From: Rothia mucilaginosa
GTDB taxonomy: Bacteria > Actinomycetota > Actinomycetes > Actinomycetales > Micrococcaceae
Direction: 5' to 3'
DNA: 64,000 nucleotides
Assembly: GCF_019334805.1 (NCBI RefSeq)
Contig: NZ_CP079822.1
Coordinates: forward strand, 1,178,001-1,242,000
Below the pieces are notes generated by a model. It was not told the origin of the DNA. It saw only the letters and a program-made list of their open reading frames with translations, and did no database searches. Both the position numbers and the translations under genes were made by a program. Position 1 is the stretch's first letter, and every line of letters begins with the position of its first letter. This document shows, one piece after another, positions 55,483-64,000 of the stretch.

Positions 55483-56397
55483 CTAATCTCCCTGCTGAGC
55501 CGCAATCAGCGCCTCAAAATGCGCCGCCATACGCTCAGCATTCGGTTCCAGCCCGGTGAAGAGACGGAACGCATCCACCGCTTGACCCACCGCCATATAG
55601 CCGCCCGTCAGCACCTCGCACCCGGCGGCACGCGCCGCGCGCACCAGCTGCGTCTGTTGCGGCAGGTAGATGACATCCGCAACCCACAGGCCCTCGCGCA
55701 GCACCCCGGCATCCAGTGCCGAATCGCTCAACGGCATACCCGGATGCACGTGCATACCCACCGGGGTCGCATTCACCAAACCCTGAGCTTCCAGTAGAGC
55801 TTCAATGAGGCGCTCATCCTCGGTTAGTACCTCGATTCGGGTCTGGGGGAAGAGCCCACCCAGCTGCTCCGCAAGCCCCTGCGCCTTCGCTGCGTCACGC
55901 TCAAAGAGACTCAGGCGGCGCACCCCCAGGCGGCACAGTGCGTACGCCGTGGCGCTACCGGCACCGCCAGCACCCAGCTGCACCACGTGCTCCAGGCGCG
56001 CCGGATCCTCCGCCACCTTCGGCAGGCCGCGCTTCAACCCCGCAATGAACCCGGAGTAGTCCGTGTTATCGCCGTAGAAGCTGCCGTCCTCACCAATCAC
56101 TACGCAATTGACTGCACCCAGGGCGCGTGCCGCATCCGAAAGCTCGTGCAGGTGCTCCATGACCGACTGCTTGCACGGGTGCGTGATGTTGAAAGCGTTA
56201 AAGCCGAGCAGTGCCGCCGCATCCAGAAGCGCCGGGGCGGAGGCGCCATCCAGGTTCAGGGCGTCCAGGTCGACGGGGCGGTACAGGTAGCGCACCCCGT
56301 GCGCGTCCGCTTCCGCCTCATGCATGGGAGGGGTCAGGGAGGAGGTGATGCCGTCACCAATGAGACCCACCAGGAAAGATTCAGTACGCAAACTCAT
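55483..56397 (-). CDS. aroE: Shikimate/quinate dehydrogenase
   Basis: 304 residues. The substrate domain has LIGDGITSSLTPPMHE and NITHPCKQSVM (catalytic Lys), then GAVNCVV and GDNTDYSGFI; the nucleotide domain has QLGAGGAGSATAYAL. The ITHPxKQ form is like the quinate/shikimate dehydrogenases of actinobacteria (QsuD/AroE). ATG 56397 is preferred from the usual length; ATG 56418 is the longer alternative. A second, more distant paralogue lies at 19625. It interconverts dehydroshikimate and shikimate, possibly also quinate. Confidence 0.88.
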   Translation of the reverse strand: MSLRTESFLVGLIGDGITSSLTPPMHEAEADAHGVRYLYRPVDLDALNLDGASAPALLDAAALLGFNAFNITHPCKQSVMEHLHELSDAARALGAVNCVVIGEDGSFYGDNTDYSGFIAGLKRGLPKVAEDPARLEHVVQLGAGGAGSATAYALCRLGVRRLSLFERDAAKAQGLAEQLGGLFPQTRIEVLTEDERLIEALLEAQGLVNATPVGMHVHPGMPLSDSALDAGVLREGLWVADVIYLPQQTQLVRAARAAGCEVLTGGYMAVGQAVDAFRLFTGLEPNAERMAAHFEALIAAQQGD

Positions 56398-56631
56398 AGT
56401 TTCACTGTACGTGTCCATCCCTCAAGATGCACCTACTTTCTTGAACCCGTACCAAATGCGCGCTGGAGTTGGGAAGAAGATAAAAATAATTTCTACGCCC
56501 ACAAGAGCGATATGTCTGACAGAAACACCTCAAAGGTATAAGCTTGGTATAAGTGCTCGCGCGCCACGGCGCGCACATGAGACCACACAGACACCGTCAC
56601 AGTGAAGTGATACCGATATTCGGAGGATAGA

Positions 56632-59600
56632 TTGTCAATGACTGACAAGGCTATGGCACACTTCGCTGGCGCCGATGCATGGGTCGAGCAGTATTTCCTG
56701 AACAGCCCCGAAGATGAGCGTGAAGAGTTCACCCCGGCAGAGTTAGAGGATTTGGCTCGCACCCACCGTGCGCTAGCTCAAATCCGCCTGCCCAAGACCC
56801 CTGTCGTTGCCGCACGCAACGACGAGTACAACACCACCCTGTACGTCGCGACCGACGACATGCCGCACATCGTCAGCTCCCTGACCGCATGCCTTGCCAC
56901 GCACTTTGGTGGTTTCGTCACCATTCTTCACCCCACCTTCCTCGCTGAACGCGGCCCGGACGGTACCCTTCTGAGCCTGCGCGGCACCGGCATGCGTGGC
57001 AACCTTGCCAGTGGCGATACCGCCACTCTTGGCGTGCCCTCTCTGAAGCTCAGCGAGAACGCCCCGGCGGGTACCACTGTCGCTATTGAATCCTGGATTG
57101 CGGTTCGCCTGACCCGCTACCTCACTGAGGAAGAGCAGCGCCGCTGCGAGAAGGAAGTTGAACGCGTCCTCGCTGACGTTCGCGCCTGCCACGCCGACCT
57201 GGATGCCATGGTCACCCGCGTTTTCGACCTGGCGCAGTCCATGTACGACCTGCGCGGCGCAACCCTGGGTCATGGCGAGGAATCCTATGCCGCCAACCCG
57301 CGCGGTGTGGAGCCTGCATCCCGTGTGGAGGTGGCACAGGACTTCCTGCGCTGGCTGACCCGCGGCAACTTCGTGTTCATGGGCGTTAAGGAGCGCGTAC
57401 TGGATGGCACCTCCGGCGCTATTTCCCTGGTGGACCGCCCCGGTTCGGCGCTCGGTATTCTGCGCACTACGGAGGGTAAGAGCCGCATCCCCCTTTCGGG
57501 CGAGACCCTGGAGCGTGCCCTGTTCCCGCGCCCCCTGTACATCACGAAGGCGAATTCCCGCTCCACCGTCGCACGGAACGACTACCTGGACTACATTGGT
57601 GTGCGCCGCTTCGACCTGAATGGCCGCGTGATTGGTGAGTACGTCATTCTGGGTCTGTTCACCCGTCAGTCGTACGCACTGCCCGCTATTGAGACTCCGC
57701 TGGTGCGTGAGCGTATCGCGATGGTACGCCGCCGCCTCGGCTACCACCCCGGTTCTTACTCTGACAAGGCGCTTCTGGGTGCCTTGGAGGATTACCCGCG
57801 CCTGGAGCTGCTGCACGCTTCCGCTAATGATCTGACTGATACGTTCGGCGGCATCATGGGCCTGGAGGAGCGCCGCAAGACTCGCCTGTTCCTGCGCGCC
57901 GACCGGTTCAACCGGTTTATTTCCGCCGTGGTGTACCTGCCTCGGGATCGCTACAACACGAACGTGTGCTCCCGTATCCAGCGGGTGTTCCAACAGGAAT
58001 TTGATCTTAGTGCCATCGACCATGAGGTGTACCTGTCCTCCTCATCGTTGGCGCGTCTATTTTTCCGCATTCGACTCACCAACCCCAACGATGTGCCGAA
58101 GACGGATCATCAAGCTCTCGAAAAGCGACTGCAAGAAGCCGCCCGCTCCTGGGTGGAAGCAACCGCAGCTGCTATTGAGGCATGGAAACCCGGAGCGGCA
58201 GGCCGCCGACTCGCATCAGCCTGGGCAGATGCGACTAGTGCAGCCTACCGAGCCGATTACACAGTAGAACAAGCAATCGAGGATATCGTGATTCTTGAAT
58301 CTCTCTCGGGCCAGAAGCCCGCCGCAATCAAGGTTGAAGCCGGCGAAGCCAACACCACCCGACTGAAGACCTACCTGTCCGCACCTCACACCCTCACCGA
58401 GCTGCTGCCGGTTATGCAGAATATGGGCCTGGTCGTTGTTGATCAGAAGCCCTACGAGTTCAAGCCTGAGGACGGCGAAGACTACGGCTACCTCTACGAC
58501 TTTGGGGTTCAGTTCCCCGAGGGCGTGGATGCAAACGCTGTGGCTTCCCTTTACGAGGACGCCCTGAACGCCTACCTGCTCGGTGAGCGCGAGTCCGATA
58601 CCCTGGACCGCCTGATCCTGGCTGAGGGCCTGACCTGGCAGGAAGTACGTCTGTTCCGTGCCCTGAACCACTACCTGATTCAGCTGGGCCTGGGCTACAC
58701 TCCGTCCTTCATGTCGAACACCCTGCTCGCTAACCCGGCCATCACCAAGCACCTGGTCGAGTTCTTCGAGGTCAGCTTCGACCCGAACAACGGTCTCAAC
58801 GATGAGCAGCGTAACGCACGCCGTGACGAAATCGAAGCAGCCCTGGTTGAGGAACTGAACCAGATCCCCACCCTGGACGCTGACCGCTACCTGCGTTCCC
58901 TCGGCAAGGTTATCCGCGCTATCCTGCGCACCAACGCATACCTTGCTGACCGCCCCGCACTCGCATTCAAGGTGGCGCCGCAGGAGATCGACTTCGCACC
59001 CCTGCCCCGCCCCAAGTTCGAGATCTTCGTCTACTCCCCGCGCGTTGAGGGTGTTCACCTGCGCTTCGGTAGCGTTGCACGTGGTGGCCTGCGCTGGTCG
59101 GATCGCCGTGACGACTTCCGCACCGAGGTGCTCGGCCTGGTCAAGGCCCAGATGGTGAAGAACGCCGTCATTATCCCCACCGGCGCGAAGGGTGGCTTCT
59201 ACCCCAAGCAGCTGCCCGACCCCGCAGTGGATCGTGACGCATGGATCACCGAGGGCCGCGAGTCCTACAAGGTCTTCATCGGCTCCCTGCTGGACGTCAC
59301 CGACAACCTCTCCGTTGGTGCTGACGGCTCCGAGACTGTTGTCCGCCCCGAGGGTGTTGTAGCACGCGACGCTGACGACTACTACCTGGTGGTCGCAGCG
59401 GATAAGGGCACTGCAGCATTCTCCGACACCGCAAACGCAATCAGCCTGGAGCGCGGCTTCTGGCTGGGCGACGCCTTCGCATCCGGCGGCTCCGTCGGTT
59501 ACGACCACAAGGCAATGGGCATCACCGCACGCGGTGCTTGGGAGTCCGTCAAGCGTCACTTCGCTGAGCTCGGTCACGACGCTCAGACCGAGGAGTTCAC

Positions 59601-61527
59601 CGCAGTCGGCATTGGCGACATGTCCGGTGACGTGTTCGGTAACGGTCTGCTCCGTTCCAAGGCAACCCGCCTGGTCGCAGCATTCGACCACCGCGACATC
59701 TTCCTGGACCCGAACCCCAACGCGGCTGTGTCCTTCGACGAGCGTCAGCGCCTGTACGATCTGCCCCGTTCCTCGTGGCAGGACTACAACCGCGACCTGA
59801 TTTCCGCCGGTGGTGGCGTGTACTCTCGCGGTCTGAAGTCCATTGAGATCACCCCCGAGGTGCGCGAGGTACTGGGCCTGGACGAGTCCGTCACCGAGCT
59901 GGCACCGACCGAGCTGATTTCTGCCATCCTCAAGGCACCGGTCGACCTGATTTACAACGGCGGTATCGGTACCTACGTGAAGGCTTCCACCGAGACCCAC
60001 GCACAGGTGGGCGACAAGGCTAACGACGCACTGCGCGTCGACGGCAAGGACCTGCGCGCCAAGATCGTTGGCGAGGGCGGTAACCTCGGCTTCACCCAGC
60101 TGGGTCGTATTGAGGCTGCACGCAACGGTGTCATCCTCAACACCGACGCAATCGACAACTCCGCAGGTGTGGAAACCAGTGACCGCGAGGTCAACATCAA
60201 GATCCTGGTGGACCGCCTCGTGGCACACGGCGAACTGCCCGTTGAAGAGCGTGCTTCCTTCATCGAGTCCCTGCAGGACGAGGTGGGCGGCAAGGTTCTC
60301 GAGACCAACGTTGAGCAGAACGTTCTGCTGCAGGGTGAGTTCCACGGTTCCTTCCTGGGCACCAACCTGTACAAGCGCCTCATGCACGACCTGGAGGAAC
60401 ACGCCGGTCTGAACCGCGCCGTCGAGTTCCTGCCCACCGACGAGGAGCTGGACGCACGCCTGGAGACCACCGGCGACCGTCTGACCCGCCCCGAGCTGTC
60501 CGTCCTGGCTGCGTACGTGAAGATTTACCTCACCCACGCACTGGAGCAGACCGACTTCGCGGACGACCCCTACCTGGAAGGCGTTCTGCGCAGCTACTTC
60601 CCGGCAGCACTGGTTGAGCGCTTCGGTCAGCACCTGGACTCGCACCCGCTGCGTAAGGAAATCATCTGCACCCGCGTCGCTAACGAGCTGGTCAACATCG
60701 GCGGTATCACCTTCGCATACCGCGTGATGGAGGAGTTCAACGTCGGTATCGATTCCGTCGCACGCGCCTTCATCGTCGCTCGCGAGCTCTTCGAGCTGGG
60801 CACCGCAGCTAAGCTGCACCGCGAACTGCCCCCGAAGACCCCGCTGGATGCATGGTTCACCGTTCTGCGCGACAACCAGCGCGTTCTGGATCGTGCTGTC
60901 CGCTGGTTCATCACCGAGCGTGGCGTGGTTGCTGGCACCAGCATCTCTGAGCTGCTGGAGATCTTCGGCTCCGTCGTCGAGATGCGCCGTAACCTGCCCG
61001 AGTACCTCTCCGGCACCTCCCGCGACCGTGTTCGTGCAAAGCGCGACGCAGGCGAGGCATGGGGCCTGCCCGAGGAACTCATCGTCATCTGGATCCGCGG
61101 CTTCGAGGGCTACGCCCTGCTGGACGTCATCCGTGCGGCACGCGACCACGACTTCGAGGCAACCTCGCTGGCACCGGTCTACTTCGCAACCTACAACCGC
61201 TTCACCGTGGACGAGCTGCTCGGCCTCATCTCCGACCTGCCCCGCAACGACCGCTGGGAGATCCTGGCACGTCAGGCACTGCGCGGCAGCCTCTACGAGA
61301 CCGCAGCAGAGCTGGCACTGTCCGTGGCTGAGGGCGCCAAGGGCGACTTCTCCACTGTTGACGGCGCCCAGAAGGCACTGGCTGAGTGGATTGAGAGCCA
61401 CCCGACCCGCGTCGGCAACATCGACCGCGTCCTGAAGGAGATCCGCGAAGCTGCTCCCGATGCATCCGGTCACCCGCGCCTGGCTGTAGTGTCTGTGGCA
61501 CTGCGTACTCTCTCGAGCGCATCCTAA
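56632..61527 (+). CDS. gdh: Large NAD-dependent glutamate dehydrogenase (GDH-180 type)
   Basis: 1631 residues, the size of the large tetrameric NAD-GDH group. It oxidises glutamate to 2-oxoglutarate and ammonia. An N-terminal region of about 700 residues with ACT-like regulatory domains is followed by the catalytic core: GGLRWSDRRDDFRTEVLGLV, VIIPTGAKGGFYPKQLP with the catalytic lysine, and GIGDMSGDVFGNG in the nucleotide domain. The last 450 residues are helical. TTG 56632 has GGAGG at five-base spacing; ATG 56638 is the alternative. Monocistronic with a terminator after it. Confidence 0.95.
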   Translation: MSMTDKAMAHFAGADAWVEQYFLNSPEDEREEFTPAELEDLARTHRALAQIRLPKTPVVAARNDEYNTTLYVATDDMPHIVSSLTACLATHFGGFVTILHPTFLAERGPDGTLLSLRGTGMRGNLASGDTATLGVPSLKLSENAPAGTTVAIESWIAVRLTRYLTEEEQRRCEKEVERVLADVRACHADLDAMVTRVFDLAQSMYDLRGATLGHGEESYAANPRGVEPASRVEVAQDFLRWLTRGNFVFMGVKERVLDGTSGAISLVDRPGSALGILRTTEGKSRIPLSGETLERALFPRPLYITKANSRSTVARNDYLDYIGVRRFDLNGRVIGEYVILGLFTRQSYALPAIETPLVRERIAMVRRRLGYHPGSYSDKALLGALEDYPRLELLHASANDLTDTFGGIMGLEERRKTRLFLRADRFNRFISAVVYLPRDRYNTNVCSRIQRVFQQEFDLSAIDHEVYLSSSSLARLFFRIRLTNPNDVPKTDHQALEKRLQEAARSWVEATAAAIEAWKPGAAGRRLASAWADATSAAYRADYTVEQAIEDIVILESLSGQKPAAIKVEAGEANTTRLKTYLSAPHTLTELLPVMQNMGLVVVDQKPYEFKPEDGEDYGYLYDFGVQFPEGVDANAVASLYEDALNAYLLGERESDTLDRLILAEGLTWQEVRLFRALNHYLIQLGLGYTPSFMSNTLLANPAITKHLVEFFEVSFDPNNGLNDEQRNARRDEIEAALVEELNQIPTLDADRYLRSLGKVIRAILRTNAYLADRPALAFKVAPQEIDFAPLPRPKFEIFVYSPRVEGVHLRFGSVARGGLRWSDRRDDFRTEVLGLVKAQMVKNAVIIPTGAKGGFYPKQLPDPAVDRDAWITEGRESYKVFIGSLLDVTDNLSVGADGSETVVRPEGVVARDADDYYLVVAADKGTAAFSDTANAISLERGFWLGDAFASGGSVGYDHKAMGITARGAWESVKRHFAELGHDAQTEEFTAVGIGDMSGDVFGNGLLRSKATRLVAAFDHRDIFLDPNPNAAVSFDERQRLYDLPRSSWQDYNRDLISAGGGVYSRGLKSIEITPEVREVLGLDESVTELAPTELISAILKAPVDLIYNGGIGTYVKASTETHAQVGDKANDALRVDGKDLRAKIVGEGGNLGFTQLGRIEAARNGVILNTDAIDNSAGVETSDREVNIKILVDRLVAHGELPVEERASFIESLQDEVGGKVLETNVEQNVLLQGEFHGSFLGTNLYKRLMHDLEEHAGLNRAVEFLPTDEELDARLETTGDRLTRPELSVLAAYVKIYLTHALEQTDFADDPYLEGVLRSYFPAALVERFGQHLDSHPLRKEIICTRVANELVNIGGITFAYRVMEEFNVGIDSVARAFIVARELFELGTAAKLHRELPPKTPLDAWFTVLRDNQRVLDRAVRWFITERGVVAGTSISELLEIFGSVVEMRRNLPEYLSGTSRDRVRAKRDAGEAWGLPEELIVIWIRGFEGYALLDVIRAARDHDFEATSLAPVYFATYNRFTVDELLGLISDLPRNDRWEILARQALRGSLYETAAELALSVAEGAKGDFSTVDGAQKALAEWIESHPTRVGNIDRVLKEIREAAPDASGHPRLAVVSVALRTLSSAS

Positions 61528-61556
61528 TCAGCTAAGACCCTTACGGGTCGCTGTAT

Positions 61557-61600
61557 AAAGCATCCCGGTTCTCTCCAATCGGAGGGGCCGGGATGCTTTT
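61557..61600 (+). terminator. Terminator of the glutamate dehydrogenase gene
   Basis: A 12-pair stem (61557-61568 with 61588-61599) with a smaller CTCC/GGAG inner hairpin; TTTT ends the right side. Confidence 0.92.
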
Positions 61601-61934
61601 GCACAGGGGGAGTTTGTACAGGGGGAGGGATACCGCAAAATCTATGCAGAAAAACCCCTCTGACAAGGAACGATACGTTTTTACACTAAATGTAGTGTGG
61701 AAATGTGTTCTAAATCCCGCCAAATATCAAGTAGAGGGTTAAGGAAACCAAAGGTTTTAGTTGATGTATGCCGTATATTGATTCACGGCGGCATCACTGC
61801 AAGCTCACTGTATGCCAAAGGGACCCGGCACCATCGTCATGACGAATCCCCACCCTGCGGCACGTGAGGCGGTGCTACCAACCAAAAACACACTGCCCCT
61901 AATCTTTACGATTATTGACTGAAAGTCTGCAAGA
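61601..61934. other. Upstream region of the Pel-like locus
   Basis: About 330 bases with no credible gene. ACACTA-AATG-TAGTGT (61683-61698) is a perfect inverted repeat that could be an operator. AT-rich stretches at 61730-61790 may hold the promoter. Confidence 0.45.
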
Positions 61935-63290
61935 TTGTCCACCAACCACGGTACTGAGGAAAAAAGCAACAGCGCATGGCGCCTCCTCATTAACTTTCTG
62001 CTTTACGTCTCTCCGGTCGCACTGCTGACCACCGTCTTCCCCATCGTCACCCCGACCATTAACCGGTACAACCTCGATGGTGTACCCCTGATTCAGGTCA
62101 TCCTTGCGGCATCCATTACCGTTCCTTGGCTCAGCCAGGCGGCCTGCCTGCCCCTGTACCGTGCTATCCAGATGGAGCACAAGAAGATTGCGGACGCCCG
62201 CGAAGGCCTGCGTATTCACGCTGAAACCCTTGAGCATCAGCTCAAGCGCGCCGAAGCACGCGCCGTACGCGCACGCATGTCCGAGCCGCAGTTCCAGGAC
62301 ATTACCGACCTGACCGCGTTCACCCGCAACTGGCTCTATCTCTTCTTCATGACCATGCCGCTGGTGCTGCTCTTCGCAATTCCGGTCGCCCTCGTTCTTC
62401 ACTGGAGCCCGACTGCATTTGGTGCGTTCTTTGTCCTGGGTGTTCTCAACATTGCGTTCGCGCAGCTGCTGGTCATCCCGAACCTCGCGAAGAACCGCAT
62501 TATCTGGTTTATCGCGTGGCTTGGCTACACTCTTGCCCTGTACTTCTTCCCCGTCATCTGGTTCCTGCCGCCGCTGGTTGGTTCGCTCATCCTGCTGGTG
62601 AGCCTCGGCAAGGACCTGGTGCACCTGCTGCACTTCGCACGCATCCCGATTAAGGACATTGCGCTCGACGCCTTGCGCGGCTTCTTCACCGGCTCCATCA
62701 TCTGGGCTGATAAGTACATGCTCTTCCTGGTTACCGGCGGCGAGATCAACGTCGTGGCAATCTACCTGAGCCTGATTCCCTGCGTTATCGCTTACAACTA
62801 CTTCTTCGTGGTGGAGGCAGACCGCGTCAACGCAAGCATCCAGCACCTGTGGACCATCTTCGACCGCCTGCCCTACAAAGGCGTTCAGGAGGAGTCCTCC
62901 AAGGCTCTGCGCACCTCCAACCACGCTATCCGCAACTCCCTGATGATTTACATCGCCAGCGCTATCGTTACCGGCATCCTGATGTTCATCTTCCTGCCGC
63001 AGTCCTACCCGCTGGCGCTCTCCGGCCTGGTCGTGGCGTTCCTCTTCGTTGCAGTGGCACTGCTGATCTACCAGATTGAGTACATGACCATGTACGTCAC
63101 TGTGCAGCTGCTCTCCGCGGCGCACCTGGTGCTGCTCTTCATCTCCTTCATGATTCTGCCCAACGAGACCGGCTACCTGCCCATCATCGTGGGCGAGGCT
63201 GTGCTCGCCTTCGCCTGCTACCGCGTCTACCGTCAGGCGTGGGCAGCCCCCGAGTACTCCCTCTTCTGGCGTCGAGCCCTCGCCTGGTAA
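61935..63290 (+). CDS. pelG: PelG-like exopolysaccharide membrane transporter
   Basis: 451 residues with about 12 helices. It resembles PelG, the MOP-superfamily inner-membrane protein of Pel polysaccharide export: INRYNLDGVPLIQVILAASI near the start, an ADKYMLF motif after a long helix pair, and a size of about 450. A cytoplasmic loop (residues 75-120) is helical and charged. An in-frame TGA just upstream leaves TTG 61935 as the first start, with GAAAG upstream. The next gene is PelF-like, which supports the call. Confidence 0.75.
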   Translation: MSTNHGTEEKSNSAWRLLINFLLYVSPVALLTTVFPIVTPTINRYNLDGVPLIQVILAASITVPWLSQAACLPLYRAIQMEHKKIADAREGLRIHAETLEHQLKRAEARAVRARMSEPQFQDITDLTAFTRNWLYLFFMTMPLVLLFAIPVALVLHWSPTAFGAFFVLGVLNIAFAQLLVIPNLAKNRIIWFIAWLGYTLALYFFPVIWFLPPLVGSLILLVSLGKDLVHLLHFARIPIKDIALDALRGFFTGSIIWADKYMLFLVTGGEINVVAIYLSLIPCVIAYNYFFVVEADRVNASIQHLWTIFDRLPYKGVQEESSKALRTSNHAIRNSLMIYIASAIVTGILMFIFLPQSYPLALSGLVVAFLFVAVALLIYQIEYMTMYVTVQLLSAAHLVLLFISFMILPNETGYLPIIVGEAVLAFACYRVYRQAWAAPEYSLFWRRALAW

Positions 63291-63323
63291 GAACCGCACG
63301 GTCCGCGAAAGATACATACGACA

Positions 63324-64000
63324 ATGACTGAACAGATGTACCGAAACCACTACGCGCCGCTGCAGCTTCCGGCTCCCGGCCCCCACTACAGCGACTCCGA
63401 ATACCCGGACGTTGACGTCGCCATCATCATGGAATCCACCTACCCCTACCTCAAGGGTGGTGTGTCCGCGGTGGTGCACGATATTGTCTGCGAAAACCCG
63501 GATCTGACCTACGGCATTATTCACATCGCCTGGGATAAGAACTCCCCCCACGAAGACCTCTACGGCATGCCCGAGAACGTCAAGTGGGTCAAGGTGCTGT
63601 ACCTGAGCCTGGAAGTCAACCGTGAGGCCTTCGCGGAAGCCTGCGATCCCTCCGCACTGCGCATGAACTTTGCGGAGCGTCAGGCACTCACCAACCGCCT
63701 CATGGACGGCTTCAGCGCCCTCATCGCCGGCGACGTGAACCCCCTCTGGAAGCTCTACGACGAGGGCATCAACCCCGCAACCCGCAGCTACAACCTCTTC
63801 GGCCTCTTCGGAACCCGCGAGTTCATGCAGGCGATTGCGGGTCTGGGCTTCTTCTCCGAGGTGCCCTTCGGTGAGCTCTTCTGGAAGGTGCGCGACTTCG
63901 TCTCCATCCTCTTTGCAATCCTGCACGAGCGGATGCCGCACGCCCGCGTCTACCACGCCCACACCACCGGCTACGCGGCACTCATCGCCGCCGCCGCCGC
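63324..64000 (+). CDS. pelF: PelF-like glycosyltransferase, 3' end outside window
   Basis: The first 225 residues are visible; the frame runs off the window. The segment DVAIIMESTYPYLKGGVSAV is the hallmark of the DUF3492 N-terminus of PelF-type GT4 enzymes, followed by the YHAHTTGYAALIA region. PelF polymerises UDP-sugar in the cytoplasm for Pel. It starts 33 bases after the PelG-like gene in the same operon. ATG 63324 is the first start in frame; no strong ribosome site. Confidence 0.85.
   Translation, partial: MTEQMYRNHYAPLQLPAPGPHYSDSEYPDVDVAIIMESTYPYLKGGVSAVVHDIVCENPDLTYGIIHIAWDKNSPHEDLYGMPENVKWVKVLYLSLEVNREAFAEACDPSALRMNFAERQALTNRLMDGFSALIAGDVNPLWKLYDEGINPATRSYNLFGLFGTREFMQAIAGLGFFSEVPFGELFWKVRDFVSILFAILHERMPHARVYHAHTTGYAALIAAAA

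Noticed and set aside
58216..61473. A 1085-residue open frame antisense to the glutamate dehydrogenase gene
   Set aside because: It mirrors the GC-rich codon pattern of the real gene, shows no domain and has no ribosome site. It is a shadow frame.

Overview
The window comes from a high-GC actinobacterium of the family Micrococcaceae, most likely Rothia (R. mucilaginosa-like). The evidence is the order dnaA, dnaN, recF, dciA, gyrB, gyrA, DUF3566 gene, tRNA-Ile, DLW-39 gene, tRNA-Ala, the GC-rich codon use, and the oral/commensal-type gene content. It starts inside dnaA, so it is the right-hand side of the replication origin. The species assignment is inference; no search was run.

Layout. 1-11.1 kb: replication initiation and gyrase genes, with the dnaA-dnaN spacer as the presumed oriC and a perfect parS site inside dciA. 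11.3-16.4 kb: tRNA-Ile, a 33-residue DLW-39-type gene, and two nearly identical tRNA-Ala plus 5S rRNA pairs with no 16S or 23S between them, enclosing a phosphate permease operon and an orphan anchored protein. 16.4-20.8 kb: a small membrane protein, a cyclophilin, two tandem rhomboid proteases, a DnaA-box cluster that looks stronger than the one at oriC, then a shikimate dehydrogenase-like enzyme and a mycoredoxin-like protein. 21.2-25.4 kb: a 54-residue antitoxin-like protein, galactokinase, a TetR regulator and a protein with a Cys/Gly/His-rich repeat tail. 25.6-30.1 kb: a cation/proton antiporter, small membrane proteins, a second parS-like site and a HAD phosphatase. 30.2-34.6 kb: a mannose-family PTS operon (manXYZ order) with a LicT/BglG antiterminator upstream. 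34.8-41.3 kb: an OmpR-type two-component pair, then TetR plus an MMPL exporter. 41.4-44.5 kb: paired fluoride channels, a VanZ-like protein, and a HEPN/MNT toxin-antitoxin module bracketed by two related long palindromes. 44.5-47.9 kb: aquaglyceroporin, ArgE-type deacylase, flavin reductase. 48.2-53.9 kb: a surface-polysaccharide operon. 54.1-56.4 kb: an MHS-type transporter convergent with a shikimate/quinate dehydrogenase. 56.6-61.5 kb: a giant NAD-glutamate dehydrogenase. 61.9-64 kb: the start of a Pel-like exopolysaccharide locus (PelG-like, then PelF-like running off the window).

The best candidates for undescribed biology are: (1) the 19.3-19.5 kb DnaA-box cluster that shares a GTGTAATT motif with the oriC spacer; (2) the HEPN/MNT cassette with matching palindromes at both ends; (3) a recurrent TATATTC-N8-GAATATA inverted repeat in four intergenic gaps, including gyrB-gyrA; (4) the duplicated tRNA-Ala/5S pairs; and (5) the Cys-rich repeat protein. 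No insertion sequence, prophage or CRISPR array was seen.
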